From CAZEQD01 sp964514305 (GTDB lineage: Bacteria > Acidobacteriota > Aminicenantia > Aminicenantales > Aminicenantaceae), in the NCBI GenBank assembly GCA_964514305.1, contig CAZEQD010000075.1, positions 1-7,611 on the forward strand: a DNA stretch of 7,611 nucleotides, in the 5' to 3' direction. Under the pieces are notes generated by a model. The model made no database searches. It saw only the letters and a list, made by a program, of their open reading frames with translations, and had not been told where the DNA came from. A program made the translations under genes and the position numbers. This document shows positions 1 to 6,229 of the stretch, in pieces; position 1 is the first letter of the stretch, and each line of letters begins with the position of its first letter.

Positions 1-758
1 AGCTAACTCCAGAAAAGCTGGAATCTATGACTAATGAAGAATTTTTAGCTTTAGGTGAAGAAAAAATCCAAGAGTTTCTCAAATCAGCCGGAGCCCTTGC
101 CAATTTTAAAGCAAAAATGGTCATGGATGCTGTTAAAAAAGGAATGATGACTACTAAAAAAATGGCGGCCATGTTAAAGCAGCGAGCCCAGCCTAAAAAG
201 GTCGAAGGCGGCAGCGCTCAGGAAAAAGCTCTTCTTTCTTTTAGCGATAAGGAGCTGGAAGGTAAGGGATTTGTCAATTGGCAGCCTTATAAACATCCCA
301 CTCTGGGCCAAGTCGAGATAGGCGGTCCTGTTCCCTTTGCCTCTAATACACCTCCTGCGAAAATGATAGCTAATCTTCTCCAAGGGCAAGTCCCTTGGGT
401 CTTTAATCTGGCTCAAAAATTGGCTCATATTAAAATTCAAAAAACAGAAGTTAAACCCATGGGTTCTGGAATTTATGAGCTAAAAGTATGGGTCGAAAAC
501 GCTGGCTACCTTCCATATCCGACAGCTATGGGCCAAAGAAATAACCGTCTTCTGCCTATTATTGTTACAGTGGAAAGCAAAAATATAAAAATTCTTGAAG
601 GTAAAAAAAGAAGTTTGATTAAATCATTAGCAGGCCACAAATCACTTCCTGTGCGTTGGTTAATCTATGCGGCCAAGCCCACTGCAGTCAGGGTTAAAAC
701 TTCAACCCGAGTGGCCTGGATAGATAGCCAGCAAGTATCCTTAGGAGAAAGCAAATGA
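1..758 (+). CDS. C-terminal part of an M14-family carboxypeptidase paralogue (5' end outside window)
   Basis: The frame is open to the left edge: in-frame codons before the ATG at 27 read LTPEKLES, and no ribosome site is seen there, so the true start lies upstream. No zinc-binding core is present in the visible part. Identification rests on its C-terminal domain, which aligns with that of the next gene. WQPYKHPTLGQVEIGG (about nt 279-326) matches WHPFKHPTYGDIEIGG there. Later blocks also align: GIYELKVWVENAGYLPYP with NLYRIRTRLVNSKAMPT, then LLPIIVTVES with LYPKDSLTITA. The stretch before this domain is Lys/Met-rich and helical-looking, unlike the next gene. I infer a secreted zinc carboxypeptidase whose catalytic domain is off-window. 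The stop TGA (756-758) overlaps the ATG of the next gene, so the two are probably co-transcribed and translationally coupled. Without the upstream sequence, activity cannot be judged. Confidence 0.75.
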   Translation, partial: LTPEKLESMTNEEFLALGEEKIQEFLKSAGALANFKAKMVMDAVKKGMMTTKKMAAMLKQRAQPKKVEGGSAQEKALLSFSDKELEGKGFVNWQPYKHPTLGQVEIGGPVPFASNTPPAKMIANLLQGQVPWVFNLAQKLAHIKIQKTEVKPMGSGIYELKVWVENAGYLPYPTAMGQRNNRLLPIIVTVESKNIKILEGKKRSLIKSLAGHKSLPVRWLIYAAKPTAVRVKTSTRVAWIDSQQVSLGESK

Positions 759-2515
759 AACGATTTATTATTTTATTAAGTTTTGTAATTTTAGATTTAT
801 CCCTTCTGGTTGGAAATGTCGGTTCAAAGACCCAAGTAAAACTTCCTCTCCGTTTTGACCATTACTATACCTACGAGATGATGGGCGAAGCCCTCAAGGC
901 TCTTCACCAGGCTTATCCTCAACTTACTAAACTGGATATCCCCGGTAAAAGTGAAGAAGGCCGATCAATCTATGCCTTGACCATAAACAACCCTAAGACA
1001 GGCCCAGAGCTCCATAAGCCGGGTATCTACGTTGATGGCAATATTCACGGCAACGAAATCCAAGCCGGGGAAGTTTGCCTTTATCTTTCTCATTACCTGC
1101 TTACCAATTATGGAAAAAACAAGGAAATTACAGACTTAGTGGATAAAAAATGCTTCTATATTGTGCCTGTAGTCAATCCTGATGGCAGATATCATTTTTT
1201 TGCCGATGCCAATAATCCCGACAGTAATCGAGGTCTGAGGATTCCCAAGGATGACGATAGAGATGGTTTGGTCGATGAAGACTTTCCTGATGACCTTGAT
1301 GGCGATGGCAATATCTGCCTGATGAGAAAGCGTGATCCTTTCGGACGCTACAAAACAGATCCTGAAGATCCAAGGCTAATGATCAGAGTAAAACTTGGAG
1401 AAAAAGGAGAGTGGACTATCTTAGGTGAAGAAGGAATTGACAATGATGGTGATGGAAGAATTAATGAAGATGCCGAAGGATATGTAGATCCCAACCGGAA
1501 TTGGGGATATGATTGGGCCCCAGAATACGTTCAGAGCGGCGCTGGAGATTTTCCTTTTTCCAGTAGAGGCATGAAAGCTCTGGCTGAATATATCTGGAAA
1601 AGACCAAATATTTGCCTCACCTGGGCTTTCCACAACTCTGGCGGCATGTATCTGCGGGGTCCCAGTACCAAAAGTCAATCAGAATATCCACCTGGTGATG
1701 TTGCTGTCTATGATTATTTCGGCCAACAGGCAGAAAGAATTACCCCTGGCTACCGTTATCTTGTCAGCTGGAAAGACCTTTATTCTACTTACGGAGATGC
1801 AGTGGAGTGGCAGGTCAGATGTCTTGGGACTTATGGCTTTGTCGGAGAACTCTACATGACTTCAAAAGAAAAATTTGAAAGTATTAAAGAAGCAAAAAAA
1901 CCAAAGCCAGAAGAAGAACAGCCTTTTAGCGAAAATATTAATTTCGAAAGAGAAAGAATAAAATTCAACGATTACCTAACTCAAGGAGAGCTGTATAAAC
2001 CTTGGCATCCCTTTAAACATCCAACTTACGGTGATATTGAAATTGGAGGCTGGGTCAAGATGAGCACTCGTCTGCCATCTCCATTTATGCTGGAAGATCT
2101 GGTCCACCGTAATGCTTCAGCTGTTATTTTTTCAGCTAAAAACACTCCAGAAGTCAGCCTAGAAGTATTCGAAGTAAAGAAAATTGGCAAAAACCTTTAT
2201 AGAATTAGAACCAGATTAGTCAATTCCAAGGCCATGCCAACCATGAGTTATCAGGCACAAAAAGTAAACCTCTACCCCAAAGACAGCCTGACTATTACAG
2301 CTACCAATGCCAAAGTAATTGCCGGTGGCCAGCTCCAGGATAAATATAGAGATAAGGTAGTTTACAAGAAATTCAGGCCAGAAATACAATTTTTGTTTGT
2401 GCCTGGATTTGGCAAAGTAGAACATCAATTTTTAGTCTCTGGCAAAGGAACGATTAAAATAATCTATAAATCGCGCCATGCCGGCCAAATAACCAAATCG
2501 ATTGAGCTCAAGTAA
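755..2515 (+). CDS. Secreted M14-family zinc carboxypeptidase with Asp-rich inserts
   Basis: 586 aa. Residues 1-24 form a Sec-type signal peptide (MKRF, then a hydrophobic stretch to about VGNVGS) with no clear lipobox, so the mature enzyme is exported. The M14 core spans about 35-375: zinc ligands H98 and E101 (GNIHGNE), NPDG at 141-144, the substrate-binding-type NRN at 247-249 (DPNRNWGYDW), third zinc ligand H293 (FHNSGG) and catalytic Glu E365 (GFVGELY). All expected active-site residues are present, so it should remove C-terminal residues from peptides. Between NPDG and NRN sit three Asp-rich, calcium-loop-like segments (DDDRDGLVDED at 166-176, DLDGDGN at 180-186, DNDGDGRINED at 229-239). 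Similar inserts are known in some bacterial M14 proteins. Residues about 415-586 form a C-terminal beta-rich-looking domain shared with the upstream gene. The start overlaps the upstream stop (ATGA), with AGGAG at 743-747 spaced 7 nt from the ATG. Substrate specificity cannot be read from sequence. Confidence 0.92.
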   Translation: MKRFIILLSFVILDLSLLVGNVGSKTQVKLPLRFDHYYTYEMMGEALKALHQAYPQLTKLDIPGKSEEGRSIYALTINNPKTGPELHKPGIYVDGNIHGNEIQAGEVCLYLSHYLLTNYGKNKEITDLVDKKCFYIVPVVNPDGRYHFFADANNPDSNRGLRIPKDDDRDGLVDEDFPDDLDGDGNICLMRKRDPFGRYKTDPEDPRLMIRVKLGEKGEWTILGEEGIDNDGDGRINEDAEGYVDPNRNWGYDWAPEYVQSGAGDFPFSSRGMKALAEYIWKRPNICLTWAFHNSGGMYLRGPSTKSQSEYPPGDVAVYDYFGQQAERITPGYRYLVSWKDLYSTYGDAVEWQVRCLGTYGFVGELYMTSKEKFESIKEAKKPKPEEEQPFSENINFERERIKFNDYLTQGELYKPWHPFKHPTYGDIEIGGWVKMSTRLPSPFMLEDLVHRNASAVIFSAKNTPEVSLEVFEVKKIGKNLYRIRTRLVNSKAMPTMSYQAQKVNLYPKDSLTITATNAKVIAGGQLQDKYRDKVVYKKFRPEIQFLFVPGFGKVEHQFLVSGKGTIKIIYKSRHAGQITKSIELK

Positions 2516-2524
2516 ATAAAAGCA

Positions 2525-2538
2525 TTCCCTTAAGGGAA
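2525..2538. repeat. Perfect 14-bp palindrome just after the peptidase stop
   Basis: TTCCCTTAAGGGAA is a perfect dyad beginning 10 nt after the peptidase stop codon. On the plus strand it is followed by A residues, not T, so it is not a standard intrinsic terminator for the peptidase. Read on the minus strand it would be followed by a T-run. It may help define the 3' end of the peptidase mRNA, or it may be a protein site. Confidence 0.4.
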
Positions 2539-2609
2539 AAAAATCAAGGTTTTTCTCTCTTAAAATTTGCTTTCTTTTTTATGTCTTTAGCTTTTAATTT
2601 AACCCAGCC

Positions 2610-2648
2610 TGATTGATTTTTTCTTCGAATAATCAAGCATTTTTTCTT
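2610..2648 (+). terminator. Weak terminator-like hairpin before rpoD
   Basis: TGATTGATT (2610-2618) can pair imperfectly with AATAATCA (2628-2635) around a TTCG-containing loop, followed after AGCA by a T-rich run (2640-2649). The stem is AT-rich with a mismatch and a GU pair, so this is a marginal intrinsic terminator for the peptidase operon. A second AT-rich inverted repeat, GCATTTTTT with AAAAAAGATGC (2637-2670, one bulged base), overlaps it. The rest of the 2516-2726 spacer holds no gene, and I could not place a convincing -35/-10 pair for the sigma gene. Confidence 0.22.
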
Positions 2649-2726
2649 TAAAAAAATTCAAAAAAGATGCAACGAAATCGACCAAATAATCGTTTTAATT
2701 TGTCGGTACAAAAATAGGGTAATTAG

Positions 2727-4322
2727 ATGTCATTTTTAAAAGATTATAGACAAGATCGAACATTAGCCTATAATTCTCATTTTGAGGAATATTCTGAAGA
2801 GGATAACCTCTTCTCTAAAAATCATCTCCTTCTTTTGGATAACCCCAAAAACATACCTGACTATTACCACGAAGCACAATCTTCTGATTCAGAAGAATCA
2901 ATGCTGCCTAGCAAAAAAGGTTCAAATAATCCAGATTCAGGTCAATTAGCAGCTAATACTATAAAATATTATTTTAAAGATATGGGCAACTTTCTCCTCC
3001 TAACTAAAAAACAAGAAGTAGAATTAGCTAAAAGAATAGAAAAGGGAGAAAAGCTTATAACCAAAGCTCTAGCCCAAACCAAGCTTATCCTCAAGGAAGT
3101 TTTTTATTTGGAAGATAAAATAAAAGAAAATCCGTTTATACTTTATGAAATTTTAGAACCCAGCCAAGAGGAGCTTGATCGGGAGCAAGTTCAGAAACAA
3201 AAGGCAGCTTTTCTCAATATTATCAATAAAATCAAAGGGCTGAATTCAAAATTAGAAAAGACTCCTGCTACTAAAAGCAATATTTTTGCCCGAGGCCGTC
3301 TTGTAGTTGAGATGAACCATTGGCTCGAGAGACTTAATTTAAAATCCGCTCAAAAAGAAAAAATTGTCAACAACATTCTAAAAAAATTGAAAGCCGCTCA
3401 AGAATTAATGGAAACTAAAGATAAACTTACTCTAAGCCTTAAGCAAGCCAAAAACGAGTCTGAGAAAAAACTCTTGAAACAAAAACTTACCAATATTAAC
3501 AGAATCTCGAAAATTTTCCTTAAGGAAATGAACCTTACTCCTGGCCGTCTAAATAAAATAATGGAATTTATTAATAGAGGCAAAAAAATAAGAGATGAAG
3601 CCAAAAATCAACTAGTCTCAGCCAACTTAAGATTAGTTATTTCTATTGCTAAAAAATATCAAAAAAGCCGTCTTGATTTTCTTGATCTTATTCAGGAAGG
3701 CAACTTAGGTTTAATGAGAGCTGTCGAAAAATTTGACTACAGAAAAGGTAATAAATTCTCAACCTATGCCACCTGGTGGATAAAGCAGGCTATAACCAGG
3801 GCCATCGCTGATCAATCCCGAACCGTAAGAATTCCAGTCCATATGACAGAAACTCTCCATAAACTTAATAAGATAACTCAAGCTATTTTAAAAGAAAAAG
3901 GTAGAGAGCCAACAGCTGAAGAACTGGCTAGAAAAATGAACATTCCGATCAAGAAACTGCAAGAAATAATGAAAATAACCAAAGAAGCTGTATCCATTGA
4001 AACTCCAGTAAGTGAAGATGGTGACAGCACTCTGGCTGACTTTATCGAAGATAGAGGTATCCCCTCTCCTCCAGATACGGTAATTCATCACAGTTTAAGA
4101 GAACAAATTGAACATGCCTTAAAAAATCTGAACGAAAGAGAAACCAAGATATTAAAAATGAGATTTGGTCTTAATAATGGTCGAGAACATACCCTAGAAG
4201 AAGTGGGCGAACAATTCAAAGTAACTAGAGAAAGAATCAGACAGATAGAAGCTAAAGCCCTCAGAAAACTCAAACAATCTGAGTTAAGCAAAAAGTTAAA
4301 ATCATTTACACATTCTTCATAA
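2727..4322 (+). CDS. rpoD: Primary-type RNA polymerase sigma-70 factor (RpoD/SigA)
   Basis: 531 aa. Confers promoter recognition on RNA polymerase. Regions in order: 1.2 at about 75-110 (IKYYFKDMGNFLLLTKKQEV); a charged, helical non-conserved region about 111-285; 2.1 from about 292 (NQLVSANLRLVISIAKKY); 2.2 core-binding DLIQEGNLGLMRAVEKFD at 320-337; 2.3 KFSTYATWWIKQAI for -10 melting; 2.4 TRAIADQSRTVRIPVH for -10 reading; region 3 about 373-445; region 4.2 helix-turn-helix TLEEVGEQFKVTRERIRQIE (489-508) for the -35. The long segment between 1.2 and 2.1 and near-consensus 2.3/2.4/4.2 argue for the housekeeping factor, not an alternative one. The start is forced: an in-frame TAG lies directly before the ATG (2724-2726), with a weak AGGG at 2716-2719. 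Residues 1-74 are acidic/Ser-rich and do not look like a normal region 1.1. The gene stands alone, with no dnaG next to it here. Confidence 0.93.
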   Translation: MSFLKDYRQDRTLAYNSHFEEYSEEDNLFSKNHLLLLDNPKNIPDYYHEAQSSDSEESMLPSKKGSNNPDSGQLAANTIKYYFKDMGNFLLLTKKQEVELAKRIEKGEKLITKALAQTKLILKEVFYLEDKIKENPFILYEILEPSQEELDREQVQKQKAAFLNIINKIKGLNSKLEKTPATKSNIFARGRLVVEMNHWLERLNLKSAQKEKIVNNILKKLKAAQELMETKDKLTLSLKQAKNESEKKLLKQKLTNINRISKIFLKEMNLTPGRLNKIMEFINRGKKIRDEAKNQLVSANLRLVISIAKKYQKSRLDFLDLIQEGNLGLMRAVEKFDYRKGNKFSTYATWWIKQAITRAIADQSRTVRIPVHMTETLHKLNKITQAILKEKGREPTAEELARKMNIPIKKLQEIMKITKEAVSIETPVSEDGDSTLADFIEDRGIPSPPDTVIHHSLREQIEHALKNLNERETKILKMRFGLNNGREHTLEEVGEQFKVTRERIRQIEAKALRKLKQSELSKKLKSFTHSS

Positions 4323-4439
4323 AGTCTTTCCTTTTTCCTGGCTAATATTTTTATTAACTCAATTCTTTCTTGTTTTTGAAAAACATCATTATTTCTATGA
4401 TTATTAAAAAAGCTCAAAAATAACGAGATAAGGATATGT

Positions 4440-4505
4440 TGATGGTCATCCATTTGAAGCCTATAGGTTGGGTGGAGGGTCCTTGGCAAGGATGGATGGC
4501 CATCA
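4440..4505 (+). ncRNA. Candidate structured RNA: 14-bp stem-loop downstream of rpoD
   Basis: TGATGGTCATCCAT (4440-4453) pairs with ATGGATGGCCATCA (4492-4505). Thirteen positions are Watson-Crick and one is a GU pair in RNA, giving an unbroken 14-bp stem. The 38-nt loop is G-rich (GGTTGGGTGGAGGGTCC) and holds the palindrome CCTATAGG and a small hairpin TCCTT-GGC-AAGGA (4480-4492) that competes with the base of the stem. This local G+C-rich structure stands out in an AT-rich spacer. It could be part of the rpoD 3' untranslated RNA, a small RNA, or the remnant of a repetitive element. I do not recognise a known RNA family. The first part of the spacer (4323-4439) shows nothing beyond a weak GTTTTTGAAAAAC dyad at 4372-4384. 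Confidence 0.35.
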
Positions 4506-4552
4506 CCGTTGTTCCAAATAATTTCTTAAATTATTGGACATCACAGAAATAA
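4442..4552 (+). CDS. Possible 36-aa Trp-rich small ORF between rpoD and xylB
   Basis: An ATG at 4442 is preceded by AAGGA (4430-4434) at a usable 7-nt distance, and the frame runs 36 codons to TAA at 4550-4552. An ATG at 4436 in the same frame would be too close to that Shine-Dalgarno. The predicted peptide begins MVIHLKPIGWVEGPW and contains four tryptophans in 36 residues. It has no recognisable domain. Most of it lies over the stem-loop at 4440-4505, so the reading frame may be accidental, or it could be a leader-type peptide whose translation disrupts the stem. There is no independent support for expression. Confidence 0.18.
   Translation: MVIHLKPIGWVEGPWQGWMAITVVPNNFLNYWTSQK
4513..4538. 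repeat. AT-rich inverted repeat, second of three in the spacer
   Basis: TCCAAATAATTT (4513-4524) pairs with AAATTATTGGA (4528-4538) around a CTT loop, with one bulged A at 4518. It lies 8 nt after the 14-bp stem-loop and 4 nt before the next palindrome. The stem is too AT-rich and lacks a following T-run for a confident terminator call. Confidence 0.4.
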
Positions 4553-4572
4553 GAATGCATTCTTATTTTTGT
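4543..4572. repeat. 30-bp near-perfect palindrome immediately upstream of the xylB promoter
   Basis: The arms ACAGAAATAAGAATG (4543-4557) and CATTCTTATTTTTGT (4558-4572) are complementary except at one pair (G4546 against T4569, a GU pair in RNA), with no spacer at the centre. It ends 6 bp before the predicted -35 box of xylB. As DNA it could be an operator or activator site. As RNA it would form an AT-rich hairpin ending in TTTTTGT, so it may also act as a weak terminator for transcripts coming from rpoD. The sequence alone does not decide between these. Confidence 0.45.
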
Positions 4573-4578
4573 CACTAT

Positions 4579-4607
4579 TTGTCCATGTTCATCACTCATG
4601 CTATAAT
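4579..4607 (+). promoter_or_regulatory. Predicted sigma-70 promoter of xylB
   Basis: The -10 box is a perfect TATAAT at 4602-4607, preceded by TGC (4599-4601), an extended -10. Seventeen bp upstream sits TTGTCC (4579-4584), four of six matches to TTGACA. The predicted start is near 4613-4615, leaving a leader of about 40 nt before the xylB ATG. The Shine-Dalgarno is AAGGA at 4642-4646, 6 nt before the ATG. Confidence 0.7.
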
Positions 4608-4618
4608 TTTTCAAAACC

Positions 4619-4630
4619 AAAAACGTTTTT
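4619..4630. promoter_or_regulatory. Possible repressor operator in the xylB leader
   Basis: AAAAACGTTTTT is a perfect 12-bp palindrome with a central CG, lying about 5-15 bp after the predicted xylB start site. A central CG in an A/T palindrome is the general form of LacI-family operators, and the position would suit repression. The motif is simple and could occur by chance in AT-rich DNA. No regulator gene is visible in the window. Confidence 0.25.
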
Positions 4631-4652
4631 TTATTTTTGACAAGGATAATAA

Positions 4653-6173
4653 ATGTACGCTGTCGGCATTGACTCAGGGACCCAGGGAACAAAAGTTTTA
4701 ATTATAGACTTTAAAGGAAAGGTTCTGGGCAGAGGAAGTGCTCCTCACCGCTTTATAGAAAATCTTAAACAACAGCCTGGAGCCAGCGAACAAGCTCCCC
4801 AGATGTGGCTTGCGGCTTTTAGAAAGGCTCTTGCTCAAGCCCTCATGAGCTCCCAAATTGAGCCCGAAAAGATTGTTTCCTTTGGAGTTTCCGGCCAGCA
4901 GCATGGTCTGGTAGCTCTGGACAAAAACGGCGATCCAATCCGGCCAGCTAAACTCTGGAACGACACTTCTACTATTAAAGAGAATGAATTAATCATAAAA
5001 AAATTAGGCGGTCCCCAGCAATTCATTAAAAAGTTAGGTCTCAACCTAGCCGTTGGCTATACTGCTTCTAAAATACTCTGGCTGAAAAGAAATGAAGCTG
5101 AAAATTATAAAAAATTAAAAACTGTCCTCCTTCCTCACAATTATCTTAATTACTACCTTAGCGGCAAAATCCATATGGAATATGGCGATGCTTCAGGCAC
5201 AGGTCTCATGGATATCAGGAAGCGTCAATGGTCAAGAGAAGCCATGGCCGCTATAGATCCTGAGCTTGAGGCCAAATTCCCACCTCTTTCTCACCCTTCA
5301 TCTGCGGTTGGCTATCTCCAAAAAAAGATTGCTGACCAATATGGCCTAAAAAAAGTTCTGGTCGCCAGCGGAGGGGGGGATAATATGATGGCCGCTATCG
5401 GCACCGGCAATGTCCGACCAGGAATCTGTACTTTGAGCCTGGGTACTTCAGGTACCATTTATTCTTATTTTGCTAATCCTTTTATAGATCCTCAAGGAGA
5501 AATTGCTTCCTTCTGTGACAGTACGGGTGGCTGGTTGCCTCTCCTCTGTACGATGAATGTCACCAATACTACTGAAGGCTTAAAAGCTCTTCTTAAGATT
5601 TCCAATAAACAACTGGAAGAATTAGCTTCTCAAGCTCCCGTGGGAGCAGATAAGCTTGTTTTTTTGCCCTTTCTTGACGGCGAAAGAGTTCCCGTCTTGC
5701 CTCAAGCTAAGGCTGTTCTTTTTGGCCTTGATAGAAAAAATTTTAAACCTTCTTCTCTGGCTCGAGCCTTTATGGAAGGGCCTATCCTTAATTTAAATTA
5801 TGGCTTTCAGCGGATGAAAACACTAGGCTTACGGCCAACTGAAATTAGGGCTACTGGCGGGGGGGCCAAAAGCAGACTTTGGCTTCAAATAGTAGCTGAT
5901 ATTTTTCAAACACCTGTGGTTATTCCTGAGGAAAAAGAAGGAGCTGCTTTTGGAGCTGCTCTCCAGTCTATCTGGAATTTCTATTTAGCTCAAGGGCAGA
6001 AGACTAAAATAGAAGAGCTCACCTCTGAAATGGTCAAACTCTCCCGACATCCCATAGAACCAAATCCTAAGAGCTTCCCTATCTATGTCCAACTTCAACA
6101 AAGACTTAACTCCCTTTGGCAAACATTAAAACAAGAATTCACAGCTCACCAACAATCAAATATAAAGGATTAA
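4653..6173 (+). CDS. xylB: Xylulokinase (FGGY carbohydrate kinase)
   Basis: 506 aa, normal length for the family. Cytoplasmic kinase that phosphorylates D-xylulose with ATP to xylulose-5-phosphate, the entry to the pentose phosphate pathway. The N-terminal FGGY half starts with GIDSGTQGTKVLIID (5-19, D7 in the phosphate-1 loop). It then shows the xylulokinase-typical SGQQHG (80-85) and LWNDTST (101-107). The catalytic base is D243 in SGGGDN. The C-terminal ATPase half has LSLGTSGTIY (261-270), FLPFLDGERVP (337-347), the adenosine-motif ATGGGAKSRLW (400-410) and EKEGAAFGAA (427-436). QQHG and the GGGDN context favour xylulokinase over glycerol or ribulo-kinases. It has its own promoter and leader. 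A xylose-isomerase-family gene converges on it 56 bp downstream, and I see no clear terminator between them. Two runs of seven Gs (5373-5379, 5859-5865) encode the glycine motifs, and the frame is intact across both. Confidence 0.93.
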   Translation: MYAVGIDSGTQGTKVLIIDFKGKVLGRGSAPHRFIENLKQQPGASEQAPQMWLAAFRKALAQALMSSQIEPEKIVSFGVSGQQHGLVALDKNGDPIRPAKLWNDTSTIKENELIIKKLGGPQQFIKKLGLNLAVGYTASKILWLKRNEAENYKKLKTVLLPHNYLNYYLSGKIHMEYGDASGTGLMDIRKRQWSREAMAAIDPELEAKFPPLSHPSSAVGYLQKKIADQYGLKKVLVASGGGDNMMAAIGTGNVRPGICTLSLGTSGTIYSYFANPFIDPQGEIASFCDSTGGWLPLLCTMNVTNTTEGLKALLKISNKQLEELASQAPVGADKLVFLPFLDGERVPVLPQAKAVLFGLDRKNFKPSSLARAFMEGPILNLNYGFQRMKTLGLRPTEIRATGGGAKSRLWLQIVADIFQTPVVIPEEKEGAAFGAALQSIWNFYLAQGQKTKIEELTSEMVKLSRHPIEPNPKSFPIYVQLQQRLNSLWQTLKQEFTAHQQSNIKD

Positions 6174-6229
6174 TATTCACTACTATAAGTAAGGAAGTTA
6201 AATCTTTTTATGCTGATAAATTACAATCT

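Noticed and set aside
27..758. Reading the first gene as a complete 243-aa protein starting at 27
   Set aside because: The frame stays open to the left edge, no Shine-Dalgarno precedes the ATG, and homology covers only the C-terminal domain of the next gene, so it is best read as a 5'-truncated CDS.
4372..4384. GTTTTTGAAAAAC dyad as an rpoD terminator
   Set aside because: The stem has a single terminal GC pair and a 1-nt centre, and no T-run follows, so it is not a credible intrinsic terminator.
4088..4489. 133-codon minus-strand open frame spanning the end of rpoD and the spacer
   Set aside because: More than half lies antisense to conserved sigma region 4. The peptide is low-complexity and resembles no family, and it has no convincing ribosome site.
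4436..4552. Longer start (ATG at 4436) for the small Trp-rich ORF
   Set aside because: AAGGA would be only 1 nt from this ATG. The ATG at 4442 gives a normal 7-nt spacing.
4440..4572. CRISPR-like array or insertion-sequence ends suggested by clustered inverted repeats
   Set aside because: The three inverted repeats differ from each other, there are no regular direct repeats with spacers, and no transposase or target duplication is visible.
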